Assembly (NCBI RefSeq): GCF_022376445.1
Contig: NW_025955324.1
Span: forward strand, 1-39,459
Reading direction: 5' to 3'
DNA from: Fomitopsis serialis
Lineage: Eukaryota; Basidiomycota; Agaricomycetes; Polyporales; Fomitopsidaceae
DNA length: 39,459 bases
The translations under genes were made by a program, and so were the position numbers. Of this stretch, positions 1 through 10,670 are shown piece by piece (the stretch's first letter is position 1; every line of letters begins with the position of its first letter). The notes below the pieces were generated by a model that saw nothing but the letters and a program-made list of their open reading frames with translations, ran no database searches and had not been told where the DNA came from.

Positions 1-97
1 ACTATAACACAATCAGTGTAGTAACAATACGAGCGTAGTAAAAATACAATGAAGTCCAATACTGGTACTTGTACGTCTATCAGTAAACTCAGCAGCG

Positions 98-3000
98 CTA
101 CCACAGAGTCTGGTACGCGTATTTACTAGCCCAGTTGTTCAAGAGAAACCTAGAAGCTAAGTCAAGTACAGTATCAGTGGTCCAACTGTCAGGAATAAGA
201 TTTTCTAAGTGGTCTACAGAGTTAGGAATAGGAAACCGGGGGATTAGTTGACAGGATTGGCGGATGGATGCAAGGGGTATAATTTCTCCTGGAGGATTAC
301 CGTCCGCACGAGGCGCCATCGGTTTGACTTCGTACATGAGGTGGGAGGGATCCGGACTCGCGGCGAACTTTGAGTACCATTCGACTACGCTAAGGGGCCA
401 ATGTCGGCCCACTCTGCTGGTGCCGACATCTCCTGGTGATTGTTAGGTTCCTGACCTTCTTCGGAAGTCGGAAGATTACACGCAGCCGGCCTATGCGTGT
501 CCCTGTGTGTAGTGTTAAAACTAGAATAAATGATTAGAATTTGGGACGCACCTTGAACTCCCGTTGCCTCAGCGTCGTCGGCCTGCAATACCACGACAGT
601 ATCGAATCTTGCAGGCCATCTGGAAGACATAGGTCTTGCATTGCGCGGTCTCGTCTTCCTGGCTGTCCATCAGAGGGACTTGTGAAATTTGGTTGCATGG
701 TAGACGTCAACTCCGGCAATGGGAGGTGGGCATGGCACATTCGAGTTCTCGCGAGTTGAGCTTACGTCCGAGTTTGAGAGAGTAGACGTACTGCGCGATG
801 GCATTGGAAAAGCCTGGCGCGTTATGCTTCTCCTCGATGGAAAAAGCGCCTGCTGTTTGACGGACAGGTGCTTGGGTAAGAGGATGCTCGGTGCTTGAGT
901 TTCGCTGGATCGCTTTCCGGGATGGTAGAGTCGGAGACGGGAAGTCTGGATCGTCTGAGTCATATGCATCGTCCTGTGAGTCGGGATCCAGTCTTGTTTT
1001 CAAGGTATCGTACATGCGACCTTCTCGCGCCGGACGAGCCAGCGTGTCATCTGTGGTCTTGCATCTCGGTGGTTTGACGCTCTCCAGGCCTTCTTTGCGA
1101 AGTCGATGTGAAGCCTCTCGAACATTTCGGTGTTATAGTTGTCGGTGGTGCCGAGGCGTCGAATAGCATCCATGTAGTGTAGCAGTGAATGGAACTTGGT
1201 ATCTTGAGGTGCTCGCGTAGGTTCAGATCGACAATAATCTTCTTGTGCTTGTGGTAGGTCTTCAGGGCGTCATCCATGTAGCTGAGGGTCGTGTCATCGT
1301 GAGTAGGATACTGGGCAAGATAGATGAAATCAAGGAGAGCGCGGAAGGTAAGGATGCGTCCTTGGGGATGCGGCCTACCTGGCAACCCAGTAGGACACGG
1401 GCCATGTCCTTCCGCTCGCTCCCGGAGACCTGGGACAGGGCGGATATGCCCTTCTTGAAGTGCCTGGTTCCGTACGCGGGCGGGAGCGTGCGTATGCGGC
1501 GGTCGAGCTCCTTCTCACCGAGGAGGTCCGTGCACCACTCGACGACGTGTTTGAACACGCCTTGATACAGCTGGTGTAACACGTCAGGTGTTACGCAGAA
1601 TTGATGTCGGCGAACGGCAGATCAGCCCAGAAGGGCTTGATGCTGTAGCCAGAAACGTTGAAGGTCTTGCACGTTTTGAGAACCATTTGAGCCCTTCTTC
1701 GACCGTTCGCCAGCCTTGCGGAGTACGTCCAGTGTCCAGCGCTGAGTTCGAGGAGTTCGCGCAGCCGCTTCGTCGAGTCCATCCTCAGGACACTGGCAGA
1801 CTGGGCATGTACCGTACTTGGCGCATGTCACCAAGCATTGCTCGGGGTAGTCTGCCACGTACGCCGCGAGCACTGGATGCACTCTGCGTACCTTCCCATC
1901 ACCGCCGGTCACGTCTATTCCGTTCTTCCCTGCCTTGATTAGCGGCTCGAGGATGATACGTACAGACGCGTGGAAGAGTTGATGTACCATCGCACGACGT
2001 TTGTTCTCGGAGATGGAGGAGTCATTTGTCGCATGAGAGGTAGCCGACGAGCACGCACGCGTGCTCGCTCGGCTTGCGACGGAGGTCCTTTGGTATGTTG
2101 CCCAGCGTAAGGTATACCGGGTAGGCGGCCTTGTTCCCAGAGAATTGCGTTAGCTGGGTCTTGTCGTAGAGATGATGACCGGTGCGACAGCGGCGCCACC
2201 AGGTAGAAGGCTCTGCAGTGAGGGCACAGTCAGGAAGTAGTACGTAGAATAGAAGTAAATGAACGCACCTGGATAGCGTTCCACCACTGCCCAGTCCACA
2301 TCTCCGAGTAGATGCGGTTCTTGCAGGTCGCATCGGAGAAGATCCGGCTGGGCTTGTAAACAATGCGGTGCGCATGAGCTGGGTTGCCTAGAAGAGCCTT
2401 GATGGCCTGGATAACGTCCCTGAACTGGAGAAGGTGTTGCTCTCCGGACAGTCCTTGAACGTGAGCCAACGTTCCTTCCACTCGGCTCGTTCGGGAATGA
2501 GTCCACCTTCTGCAGCAGAGCGCGGTTGTTGTGGTAAGACAAGCCTAGCTGATGCCGGAACTGGAACTAATGTCAGAGTCTATTCTACACGTGAATGGCT
2601 GAGCATACTCACTCGGGGTATCTGGAGCAGACGGTCTATTGCGCCTTGGCCAATGCCCTCTTGGATGAGCCATTTAGCCAGCTGCCAGTCCATCTCGGAC
2701 TCGAATGGCTCCCAAAGCCAGCTGGAGGAGCCCGTTGTCTGGCAAACATGGCTGGTTAGTGTATGTGAGAACACGGTATCTAAAGCAAGACGCACCTTCA
2801 CCTGCCAAGACACCGTCAAAGTGCTTCCTCCAAGCCTCTCTGACCGTCTCTCCCTCGCCTATCACCTTGCCTGCCTCCTTGTGACATCCTCTGTCCTCTC
2901 ATCGTCTTCGTCGTCCAGGGATATCGCTGTCTTTGAACAGAAGAGGCTGCGGAAGTGTTTGTCGCCTACTGGATCCCCGACCGGAACGAAGGTGTACAAC

Positions 3001-3632
3001 TCTTCGTTCTCTTCGTCCTGTTCATCCTCTTCCTCATCCTCTTCCCTTGTTCATCCTCTCCTGGTCCGCACCTCCTTGAAGTTCTGGTTGTCATCCTGCA
3101 CACTCTGAGCAGTCCGGTACGTCGGGTAGTTGTCTATCTGAACCTGTTTTCAGAGTCTCAGATCATTAGTCAGTCGCATGCGTCATCAACAGGCGCACCT
3201 GAGGGACCGTCAATGTTGTTCGTGTCCATGTCTGCTATATCGGCATCACTGATGCTGGTACAGACGGTCAGTTTCACAAGCAGTGAGGTATGAGGCGGGG
3301 AAAAATGCACCTCCCTGTGTCCTTCCTTTGCGGTGCTTCTTCCGCCGACGGCGCTGACCACCAGCCACCGCTCGCTCATCGTCCAGTCCGATGCACTTGA
3401 CATGTCGTCAAAGAGTAACGCCTTCCGCTTACCCTTCTTGTACCATGCGCACCGCCTGCTGTTGTTTGGTGTGCCGACAAGCCTGCATGGTGTCGAAAGG
3501 TTGGTTGCACGCCTCACATGTCTGGGCGAGCATGTCTTCCAGACATCTCAGTCTCTTACGCTGCCTGCCCATGCTTGCAAGACTTGCAAAGATCAGTACA
3601 TCTTTAGGACAACCTCTAGCCATGGTACTCAC
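98..3632 (-). pseudogene. Plavaka-type (CACTA-like) transposase, interrupted
   Basis: This is the main protein of a Plavaka DNA transposon, which would act on element ends in the nucleus. Reading leftward, there is an N-terminal stretch with a C-x2-C pair (CEACNQPF, about 3530) that may be a zinc-finger remnant. An acidic Glu/Asp tract follows near 3050-2990, then segments I recognise from the family: WQLAKWLIQEGIGQGAIDRL (about 2690-2640), YSEMWTGQWWNAIQ (about 2310-2270), a Cys cluster CAKYGTCPVCQC (about 1830-1790), HQLYQGVFKHVVEWC (about 1580-1530), FIYLAQYPTHDDTTL (about 1320-1280). The C-terminal part is RQSCQLIPRFP near 240, ending at 98. These pieces lie in different frames. Some shifts can be introns, but around 1050-400 the frame changes without good splice sites, so I call it decayed. 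No terminal inverted repeats were recognised. Family assignment is from memory of conserved segments. Confidence 0.8.
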
Positions 3633-4554
3633 CGGTATAACGCCTGCAGTTACAATTCACGGAGAAGGTGGGAAGCTTATGGGAGACGTGTCCAAGGGCG
3701 CGTCTCCGCCTACTCACATTTGAATTCAGTTTACGTCTTGTGCCCATGTCGCTGTCACTGCGGCCTTGCCATCAAGACCCGCGGTGATCGCACGGGGACG
3801 CCCAACTGAATGTCAAGTATGCGTACCTTGGGAGGCTCTCTCCCGCACTCTCACTTACCTTATCCTCAACCACTGTCCTCCGTCCTGGTATGTACGTTGT
3901 TTTAGTCTTCCGCAACTCATGAACTTTTATTTCCTATTACTTTGCCGGTGCGTACATTAGAGGGGTCATACTTAACGTCCAGGCTGCAGGACTGCCAGCC
4001 TGAGTGATCTGACTGCACGGGCGTAAAGTGGTGCGTTTATGTCAGTTCCATAACTGAATATCGCACTCACCTATTCTAACTCTTTCTGTGAACCGTCATT
4101 CAACACTTCGGTGCTTCAGCCACATCTGATCCAGTCGGAAGCCAGTGGAGATCGCGTGTTATGCCCGTTATGGACACGCGGCGACACCGCATAATTAGAC
4201 GCTGGTTGCAACCGTCTAAACGCGCGGCGTCGCCGCGCGTCCATAACGGGCATGTGTGTAAGCGCTCCCCAGTATAGCGGTCTGGAATGGTGGGTGAGGA
4301 TAATTCGAATGACAGTATGTGCACGTACTGGGCCAATGACATCTGTGAGTGCTTAATTAAGACGTCTGAGTTCTAGACCTTTAAGTTCTCATCTATCCAC
4401 ATGGAAGTGCCGCACATGGCGGCCGATACGCACACTACAGTGCCGTGAGCTATTGAAAGGTGTCTGTAAGTCCGCCGCATATGCACTTTGTCACTTGACT
4501 TACCTCGACGCTGTGCTTCCCTTACCTCACCCTCACACAACATCGCGATTCGCC
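3633..4554. other. intergenic stretch with one foldback element
   Basis: No gene is supported here. The only clear structure is the foldback element at 4161-4253. The last 60 bp before 4555 are C/T-rich with CA steps, as is usual just upstream of fungal start codons. Confidence 0.5.
4161..4253. mobile_element. foldback MITE, near-perfect 30-bp arms
   Basis: The left arm, 4161-4190, begins ATGCCCGTTATGGAC and matches the reverse complement of 4224-4253 at 28 of 30 positions. A second stem (TTAGACG/CGTCTAA) and a central GTTGCAAC continue the symmetry, so almost the whole 93 bp folds on itself. The right arm contains a further palindrome of the form CGCGCGGCG-T-CGCCGCGCG. CpG density is far above the flanks. 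No convincing target duplication was found. Confidence 0.75.
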
Positions 4555-6870
4555 ATGCCTCTCTCCTCGCCTACCATATCCCACTCCCCTGACTGCGCGG
4601 ACATCCTTGAGTCCATCACGGGCGCCCATCGTTCCCCGCAGAGTCCAGCTACCTCTGACTTCTCAGGCCACGACTACAGCTTCGATACCGGTGAGTCTTG
4701 TATGCTGATAGTCTCTAACTTTGCTTACGATCGTATGATTCTATCGCCAGCTCGCCTCTCCACGAGCTCACAGCCTACAAGTGTCGAGGACGAGCACGAC
4801 ATCGAAGCTGAGGACAAGCACACCGCTGAAGCCGAGAACGAACGCTATCAAGCGCACATCAAACACTGGCCATTTGCCGAGCAGATTTTTGGGCATTTGC
4901 TCAGGCAGGAGGACTTCCCAGTCCTCCCTGACGCGGTTGTTAGAGTAGGTATCTTATCTTTTGGCTTCAATTCAGAATACTTACTCTCCAGCATAGGTAC
5001 CCGGAATCGCAGAGCCAGAGTGGCAGGATTTGAAGGCGCAGATACTGGACAAACCAGACATTCTACGCTACTTTTGGTGAGTAAGTCAGTCGCTCTGTGA
5101 TCTCGACACAAATTGACATATAATGCAGGTTTAGATACGACACTGACATGGGGACCGTCACCGCGGGGTCAGCTTTATTCATGCATCAAGCAATCGTCGG
5201 CGGCATAAGGGACGGCGTGTGTGGAGACGTGGTGGAGCCCATTGTCACCAAACACCCGCTCCAAGGTTCCCTTGCACTGGAAGACGGCGCGATGCTCATC
5301 GTGCGCAACCACCACATCGCAGTACCGGATTTCGTCCAAGCCCGCCTCTTTGAAGTGGAAAGGAATGGCATCAAGGTGAACTGCGATACATACGGCATAG
5401 TGTTCGAGGGGGCGGGGGCTCAGACACGTGTGGACGTGTTGCGGAAGGTACGTATTCATCTTTGTTTTGTAGATACTATGGGCTGACCTTGTACAGACCG
5501 TCGATGGGATGGTTGTCGAGGAGAACGTGCAGTTCAACCTTGGGGCTGAACAGTCCGATGTCGCGCTCATGGCACCCGTAGCCCCACCACCATCTGACAG
5601 CCCGCAGGATGCCGACATCGACATGCAGGACACGCCCGTGGATGGCGCTAGAACGCCTGTGCACGGAGCCGTCTTGGGACGTAAGCTCGAAGGCCTTCGG
5701 GTTCGATCGGAGGCCCCAACATCCCTTGAACCAGTTGCCGCCGGTGTGGACGACGGCTACGACGCCGATGCACTGACATCGTTGCCCAACCTCACCGACA
5801 CCGCATCATCACGTAAATCCGATCAAGACATGAATGATGGTCGGTCTTCTTCAGACCCCGTCGACACTTCGGACGTCGCCGTCAACACCCGGACGTCGCT
5901 GTCAACGTCCAGGAGAACGACGGCAACATCTCGGATGGCGAAATCAACGGCAAACGCCGCCGTGTCACCGACGTAACATTTGTTGTCGCTGACGTAGAGG
6001 AAGGCCCAAGGGTGGCACCCGACGGTATCAACATTGACGGCGATGCATGGGTGGAGCTGCCGTGTCCGGCAGGTCACATCTCTGGAGGCTGGGCCAAGAA
6101 CGGTGTCGTCCACTGCGGACCCATTGAAGTCTATTTGTGGTCCTTCCAAGGCGTGGACGACTACCACTACCTCTTGCAGCACTACATGGATCCGATCGAA
6201 AAGTGGGTAGAAGACCACCGTTGCGTGGTAAGTCTCACTGCACGCCTACATTTTAACGTACTAACTATTGATTACAGAAGCTGCGTAAAACGTATGCGCC
6301 TGGCCTGCAGACCGAACGCCTGCAGACGTTCCGTGAGCATTGGGACCGTTGCATGTACTCGGTGCGGAAGCGCCTCGTCAACCAAACCATCTCATGCACG
6401 TTGGCAATGCACACTTCGGAGGCGGAGAGCAAGCAGTATATCGAAAAATCACCAACGAGAAGACCAAGCCACAGGTGACCAACCCACCGTTAGGCAACCC
6501 GGTGGAGTACATCCTGCCATGGGTGACTCGGGCCGCATGGTTGACGGCCCAGCAGCGCTTCAACAAGGCTTTAGACCAGCCAACCAAGTTCGGGATTGAC
6601 GGCTGTGATGACCACGCCAACGCCAGCAGTCTTGACGACTACAGCGGTGCGATTGCGTTTGGGCAAGGCGTCAAACGAGGATTTGAAGACAGGAACGTAG
6701 GGGAGCTCGGCCAGTTGCGCAAGAAACGTAACCTGGGGTCTGCAAAGGGGAGCATGGCACGGCCGCGTACTGAAACGTCCATCGCAGACGATACTACGAC
6801 TGGCACTGCGAGCTCCACCGGCTCGGAGTACGTGCCCGGTTCTGACGGTGACTCCGACGGCAGTGACTAA
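4555..6870 (+). CDS. unrecognised six-exon gene with two frame breaks
   Basis: I do not recognise the family. Exons read as 4555-4690, 4751-4944, 4997-5076, 5129-5447, 5497-6227 and 6278-6870. The introns (49-60 bp) all have GT...AG borders and compatible phases. The protein of about 670 residues opens with a Ser/Pro-rich segment (MPLSSPTIS), followed by an acidic Glu-rich stretch and a compact region around LRYFWFRYDTDMGTVTAGSA. An Asp/Ser-rich linker comes next, then a region with WAKNGVVHCGPIEVYLWSF, and a basic then acidic tail ending GSDGDSDGSD. An upstream in-frame ATG at 4453 exists; 4555 was chosen because it follows a pyrimidine-rich leader. Two breaks interrupt the frame: a 20-bp tandem duplication (5871-5910) and an apparent missing A in the run at 6444-6448. 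It may be a host gene or transposon cargo. Confidence 0.6.
5871..5910. repeat. 20-bp tandem duplication inside an exon
   Basis: GGACGTCGCCGTCAAC at 5871 recurs as GGACGTCGCTGTCAAC at 5891, 20 bp later. Twenty is not a multiple of three, so the duplication shifts the frame. Reading one copy only joins the upstream frame (ending DTSDVAVN) to the downstream frame (VQENDGNISDGEI) without a stop. Confidence 0.8.
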
Positions 6871-7471
6871 CCGTCTATGTCTTGCGCACCTCGTCTTCAG
6901 CTCGCGCCCTGTCATCTCGCGTCCTGTTGTCTCACGCCCCGTGCCCTTCGTCTCGCGCCCCGTGCCCTGTCGTCTCGCGTCTCGCGTCTCGCGCCCTGTT
7001 GTCGCTCACACCTTCATCTGGTGCCGGTGGTCCCACACCCCATGGTTTCACACCCCATCCTCGCACCCGTCTTCTCGTGTCCTGTCGTCTCATGTTGTGT
7101 GACCTCGTGTTCTGTCATCGCTTGTTCTGTCGCCTCACGTTCGGTAGTGCAGCGCCCATCCGCAGTTCATCGTCAGAGCTTGTACGAACGTCATGTGGCT
7201 ATCCTGCAAACCCTGTCTATACCATCGCTATCGCAATTCCTCGTGTAAATCATTGCTATCACTACTCTGTTCATGTACTGTACCGTAAACTATGATGCGT
7301 TGTTTTTGTCACTTGGGCGCTATGTTGCCGCCGGCGCTAGAGCTAGCGCCTAGCACCATTGTAAGTGAGAGGGCTCAACTATCAACGTTAACATTCAACA
7401 TTCGACGTCAACATTCCACACTCACAGTACCTACGGGAGCGTAGGGTGGCAAGGTTAGTAACGGCTTTGTA
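6871..7471. repeat. degenerate tandem repeat, then leader region
   Basis: From about 6893 to 7150 the sequence is a run of variants of CTCGCGCCCTGTCGT (TCTCGCGTC, TCACGCCCCGTGCCC and so on), giving Ser-Arg-Pro-Val-like repeats in every plus frame. I read these as non-coding. The rest, 7150-7471, leads into the next gene. It includes several short CAACATTC-like repeats (7380-7425) but no clear TATA box. Confidence 0.6.
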
Positions 7472-10404
7472 ATGAGGCTACTCACACCAGAGGAAGAGAG
7501 GGACTTGGTCGACCTCTTGTCAAGAACAGCGGATCTCAGTCCTGCCCTGACGGCCTTACAGCAAAGGCTACATGCCACTCAAGAACGTCAAGATCCAGGG
7601 TCTCCTGACCAGCAGGAGACTCTGCCAATCTTCCTTGAAGATACGCCGGCTTGCACAACGAGCGTCGTTGCCACACACTACCCAGAGGGTATTTCTTTTG
7701 ACCAGGGTGCGTATACTTGATGCGCAATACTAATTGGATCATCTTAACACGTTGCGCACAGAAATACCTAGTAGTGCTCACCAGAGCGGGCCGCAGAGGC
7801 TGCTCAGGTCCTGCCGTACGAAAGCTCGCGAGATAGCTCAACCGTATCCGCAAAGTGGAGAAGGCAGCCGTGCATCCCATCGACGATACGCCCTGCGTCC
7901 CTCACCGTCCTGTCCACCACCTCTGGCACCGCCCTGTCCACCGCCCTGTGCTCGAGGTGGTGTACCGTTTGTCGAACCCACTGGTATCACAAACTCTGAC
8001 GGTACCGCACCAGAGACCCGGGCAGACACGCAACATTCGGCGGAATGGAATACCTTACAGGAACCCGCGCTGGCAAGCGGAGCAGCCGTCAAACGATTTG
8101 TCACGTTGCTGACGACTGACCTCGCTGACAAGGACATCATAGACTTGGCCAAAGCCATTGAGGCGAGCGGCGTGCAGATGCAGGGAGAGCAGCTACGGGA
8201 CAATGAGCCGCTGCACGTCCTCACATCTCGGTGCTCGACCAGCTTGAAGCTCAATGCGGTCTCAAGCTTCTGGGTCATGATTAATCTCATGCGACTCAGT
8301 TTCAGGATCTCAGCGTAAGTTCTTACTTCGTAATTGTTTCGACTCTGATCTCGTTTGTTCCAGCATGATCCTGGCAGCGAAAAAGCGCAAGCTCAAACTG
8401 AGTGTTGCGGCGATATGGCGCGACTCATTTGACGGCGTCGACGAGCCACCGAAGGTGCGGACATTCCAAGACTGGAACACAATGGGTATAAAGTTCACAA
8501 GATTAGCTGGTGGCGGTGAGCGTTTCCATGCACTTAGAAACAACTGACGGTAGGCTGATCATATGCACAGGTTCTCTGTATCTTCTTGTCCTGGTGGCAG
8601 CAAAGAACCTCAGGATCCCAATAGGAACGTCAGACGGCCACGTCGCTGAAGACGTAGGTAACCTCATGCGTTGGCCGAACGGTAAGCCTCGACATGCACT
8701 GCTTAATATGCCGTACTGACTATCTGTAGACACTCCGGAGGGCCGCAAGGTCGTACACGTTCTCATTCCCGCACTCGCGCTGCTGCGCAACACCCTTACA
8801 CTCCGTCTATCGGACATCATACCTGTGAAGCATAACAGTTTTCTCGGTGACGATGACTGCAGCAATATTGACGCGTCCGACAAGCTGTTTGATGGGCTTA
8901 AAAAGAAGTGAGTGTTTGCTGAATACCTAGGAAGTGCTCGTGTTGAAGCACATACCTCTAGCGCCTTCTGTCTAGTACCTCGCTGCACGGAGACGTGGAG
9001 AGCCTGTTACGACGTTCCAGACAGGCTCTTGAAGGGAGCTTCCACTCAAGGCGGCCACCCTGACGGAACAGACGATCTGGCTGGGTTATCACCTCTAACC
9101 CAGCCAGATTCCACGTCTTCCAGTCTGCATATCTCGCCCATGGTTCTCTTCTCCACGCTACCGGAAGAGACCATGCACCATCCATCAATCCCTGTGCCGG
9201 TGAACGCGTACAACCAGCATCTAGTTCATACGACGTACAACGCTCAACACCCAGACAACACCAGGTACCCGTTGTCACGAGGCTGCAACAAAGATAGCTT
9301 TGCATGGACAGAACGGGCTAGAGTCAAAGCCGGCAAAGCGGACGCACCTGCAAGTCTGGAAGAGTTCCAAAGTTTGGTACGTTGGTTGACCGTGCCATTA
9401 CAAACTTGCGCCGACTTATATTGGCCCAGCTCAGCAAGCTCTATGTCGACGGGAAGAAATCCAACGACGAGGTGTACATCAGGGTGCCTTTAGAATGTGT
9501 TCAGTGAGTATATATAGTACATCCTGTTCCGTGAGACCGTTGATTTATGAGCCATGCTCGCCCACGTACTCCTCAGAGATGTCTTGACTGTTCGAGACGC
9601 AGACAACAATCTCATGGTGTGCATCTGCACATCCATGCCTGCGTCTCTCAAGGTTGACCTCACCTCACAACTCGTCGCCTGCTTCCCCATCAATCCCTTC
9701 AAGACTCTTGATACCGCCACGCTCAGTTGCGGTCAGCCCATTGAATTCGCCGTGCTGTATTTCACATGGTACAACAGACACTGCACCAAGGTACGCATCG
9801 CTGATTGCTCAATTCATTTCAGACAACTGACACTTCTCTGGAGGGTCACGATGCGCCTGTCGATGTACCGCCTCGAATGCTCAGTCGAGCGAACTGTTCT
9901 AGAACTAACTACGCTCAAATGCTACCCTACCCATCGAAGGACATCGAGGAGCACAGGCCGATATACGACGCTCTGAAGACGATTCTGAACAACGCATTCT
10001 GCTGGATCGAAGAGACTGTGAGTTTTTTTTTTTGGATTTGTATTGAATGCCTCATTCCTCGTACTCTTCATGCAGGTCCGGAGAATATTACCCGAAGAAT
10101 ATTCATACTTAGATGCTACAGCTAGCATTCTGCCGGATCACCATACCTCCCCTGTCCACCCGTTCCTGGTCTCGTCATCAATGTGAACGTCGCCACCCAA
10201 GCGCACCGAGACAGCCACGACGACTCAATATGCCTCGTACTTCCCATAGGCGACTTCGAAGGTGGCGAACTCTGCTTGCACGAAGCCGGCCTAGTCGTAC
10301 CGCTTCAACACGCTCACCTATGTATTTTCCCCTCGTATCGCTTTACTCATTACAATCTACACTACCGCGGCCAACGCGCATCTGTCGTTTACACTCGATC
10401 TTGA
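7472..10404 (+). CDS. JBP/TET-like 2OG-Fe(II) oxygenase gene, ten exons
   Basis: Exons: 7472-7706, 7762-8314, 8364-8515, 8571-8681, 8730-8907, 8962-9376, 9430-9503, 9577-9790, 9823-10017, 10076-10404, about 818 residues. All junctions are GT...AG with matching phases. The last exon carries the catalytic end of a JBP/TET-type dioxygenase: a HxD pair (His 10204-10206, Asp 10210-10212) in NVATQAHRDS, GDFEGGELCLHEAG, the distal His (10348-10350) in THYN and the 2-oxoglutarate-binding Arg (10375-10377) in GQRAS. Upstream exons match what I recall of the mushroom family (PMVLFSTLPE, RYPLSRGCNKDSFAWTERAR). The family oxidises methyl groups on DNA bases using Fe(II) and 2-oxoglutarate and is expanded in mushrooms, often beside KDZ transposons. 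One break: a base appears missing at 10168-10169, between HPFL and VINVNVAT. Splitting into two genes near 8910 is a less likely alternative. Confidence 0.72.
9075..9109. repeat. perfect 14-bp inverted repeat inside an exon
   Basis: ATCTGGCTGGGTTA (9075-9088) is followed by a 7-base loop and its exact reverse complement (9096-9109). It lies in exon 6 of the oxygenase gene, in a stretch that I find least like the family. Confidence 0.85.
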
Positions 10405-10670
10405 AATGGCCAAGTGGAAGGAGGGGACTTTAATGGGTGGGCAGCTAATACGAATTTCTGCTAATACTGTATTACATTTCTACGGTTCACTGTACGCTCA
10501 CCTCTGCAATTACTCACTGCCCTAGCTGCACTTATTACACTGTCAGGACTTTGGTCGGACATGTCAGCCTTGGGGCACGCACGCCGCACTCGCGGGAACC
10601 GGAGAGTTCGCTTGAGGTTTGTTTACACCCGTCCTGTCCGTCCTTTCTGTGTTTTCGCCAGCATCGCACC
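10405..10670. other. spacer between two plus-strand genes
   Basis: A spacer with no recognised gene, separating the oxygenase stop codon from the next likely start at 10671. It should contain the 3' region of one gene and the promoter of the next, but I see no clear motif. Confidence 0.4.

Noticed and set aside
2434..3108. 224-codon plus-strand open frame
   Set aside because: It is antisense to the Plavaka transposase. Its Ser-rich run is the complement of the acidic tract.
6848..7295. Overlapping open frames after the six-exon gene
   Set aside because: They are products of a degenerate tandem repeat that stays open in several frames at once.
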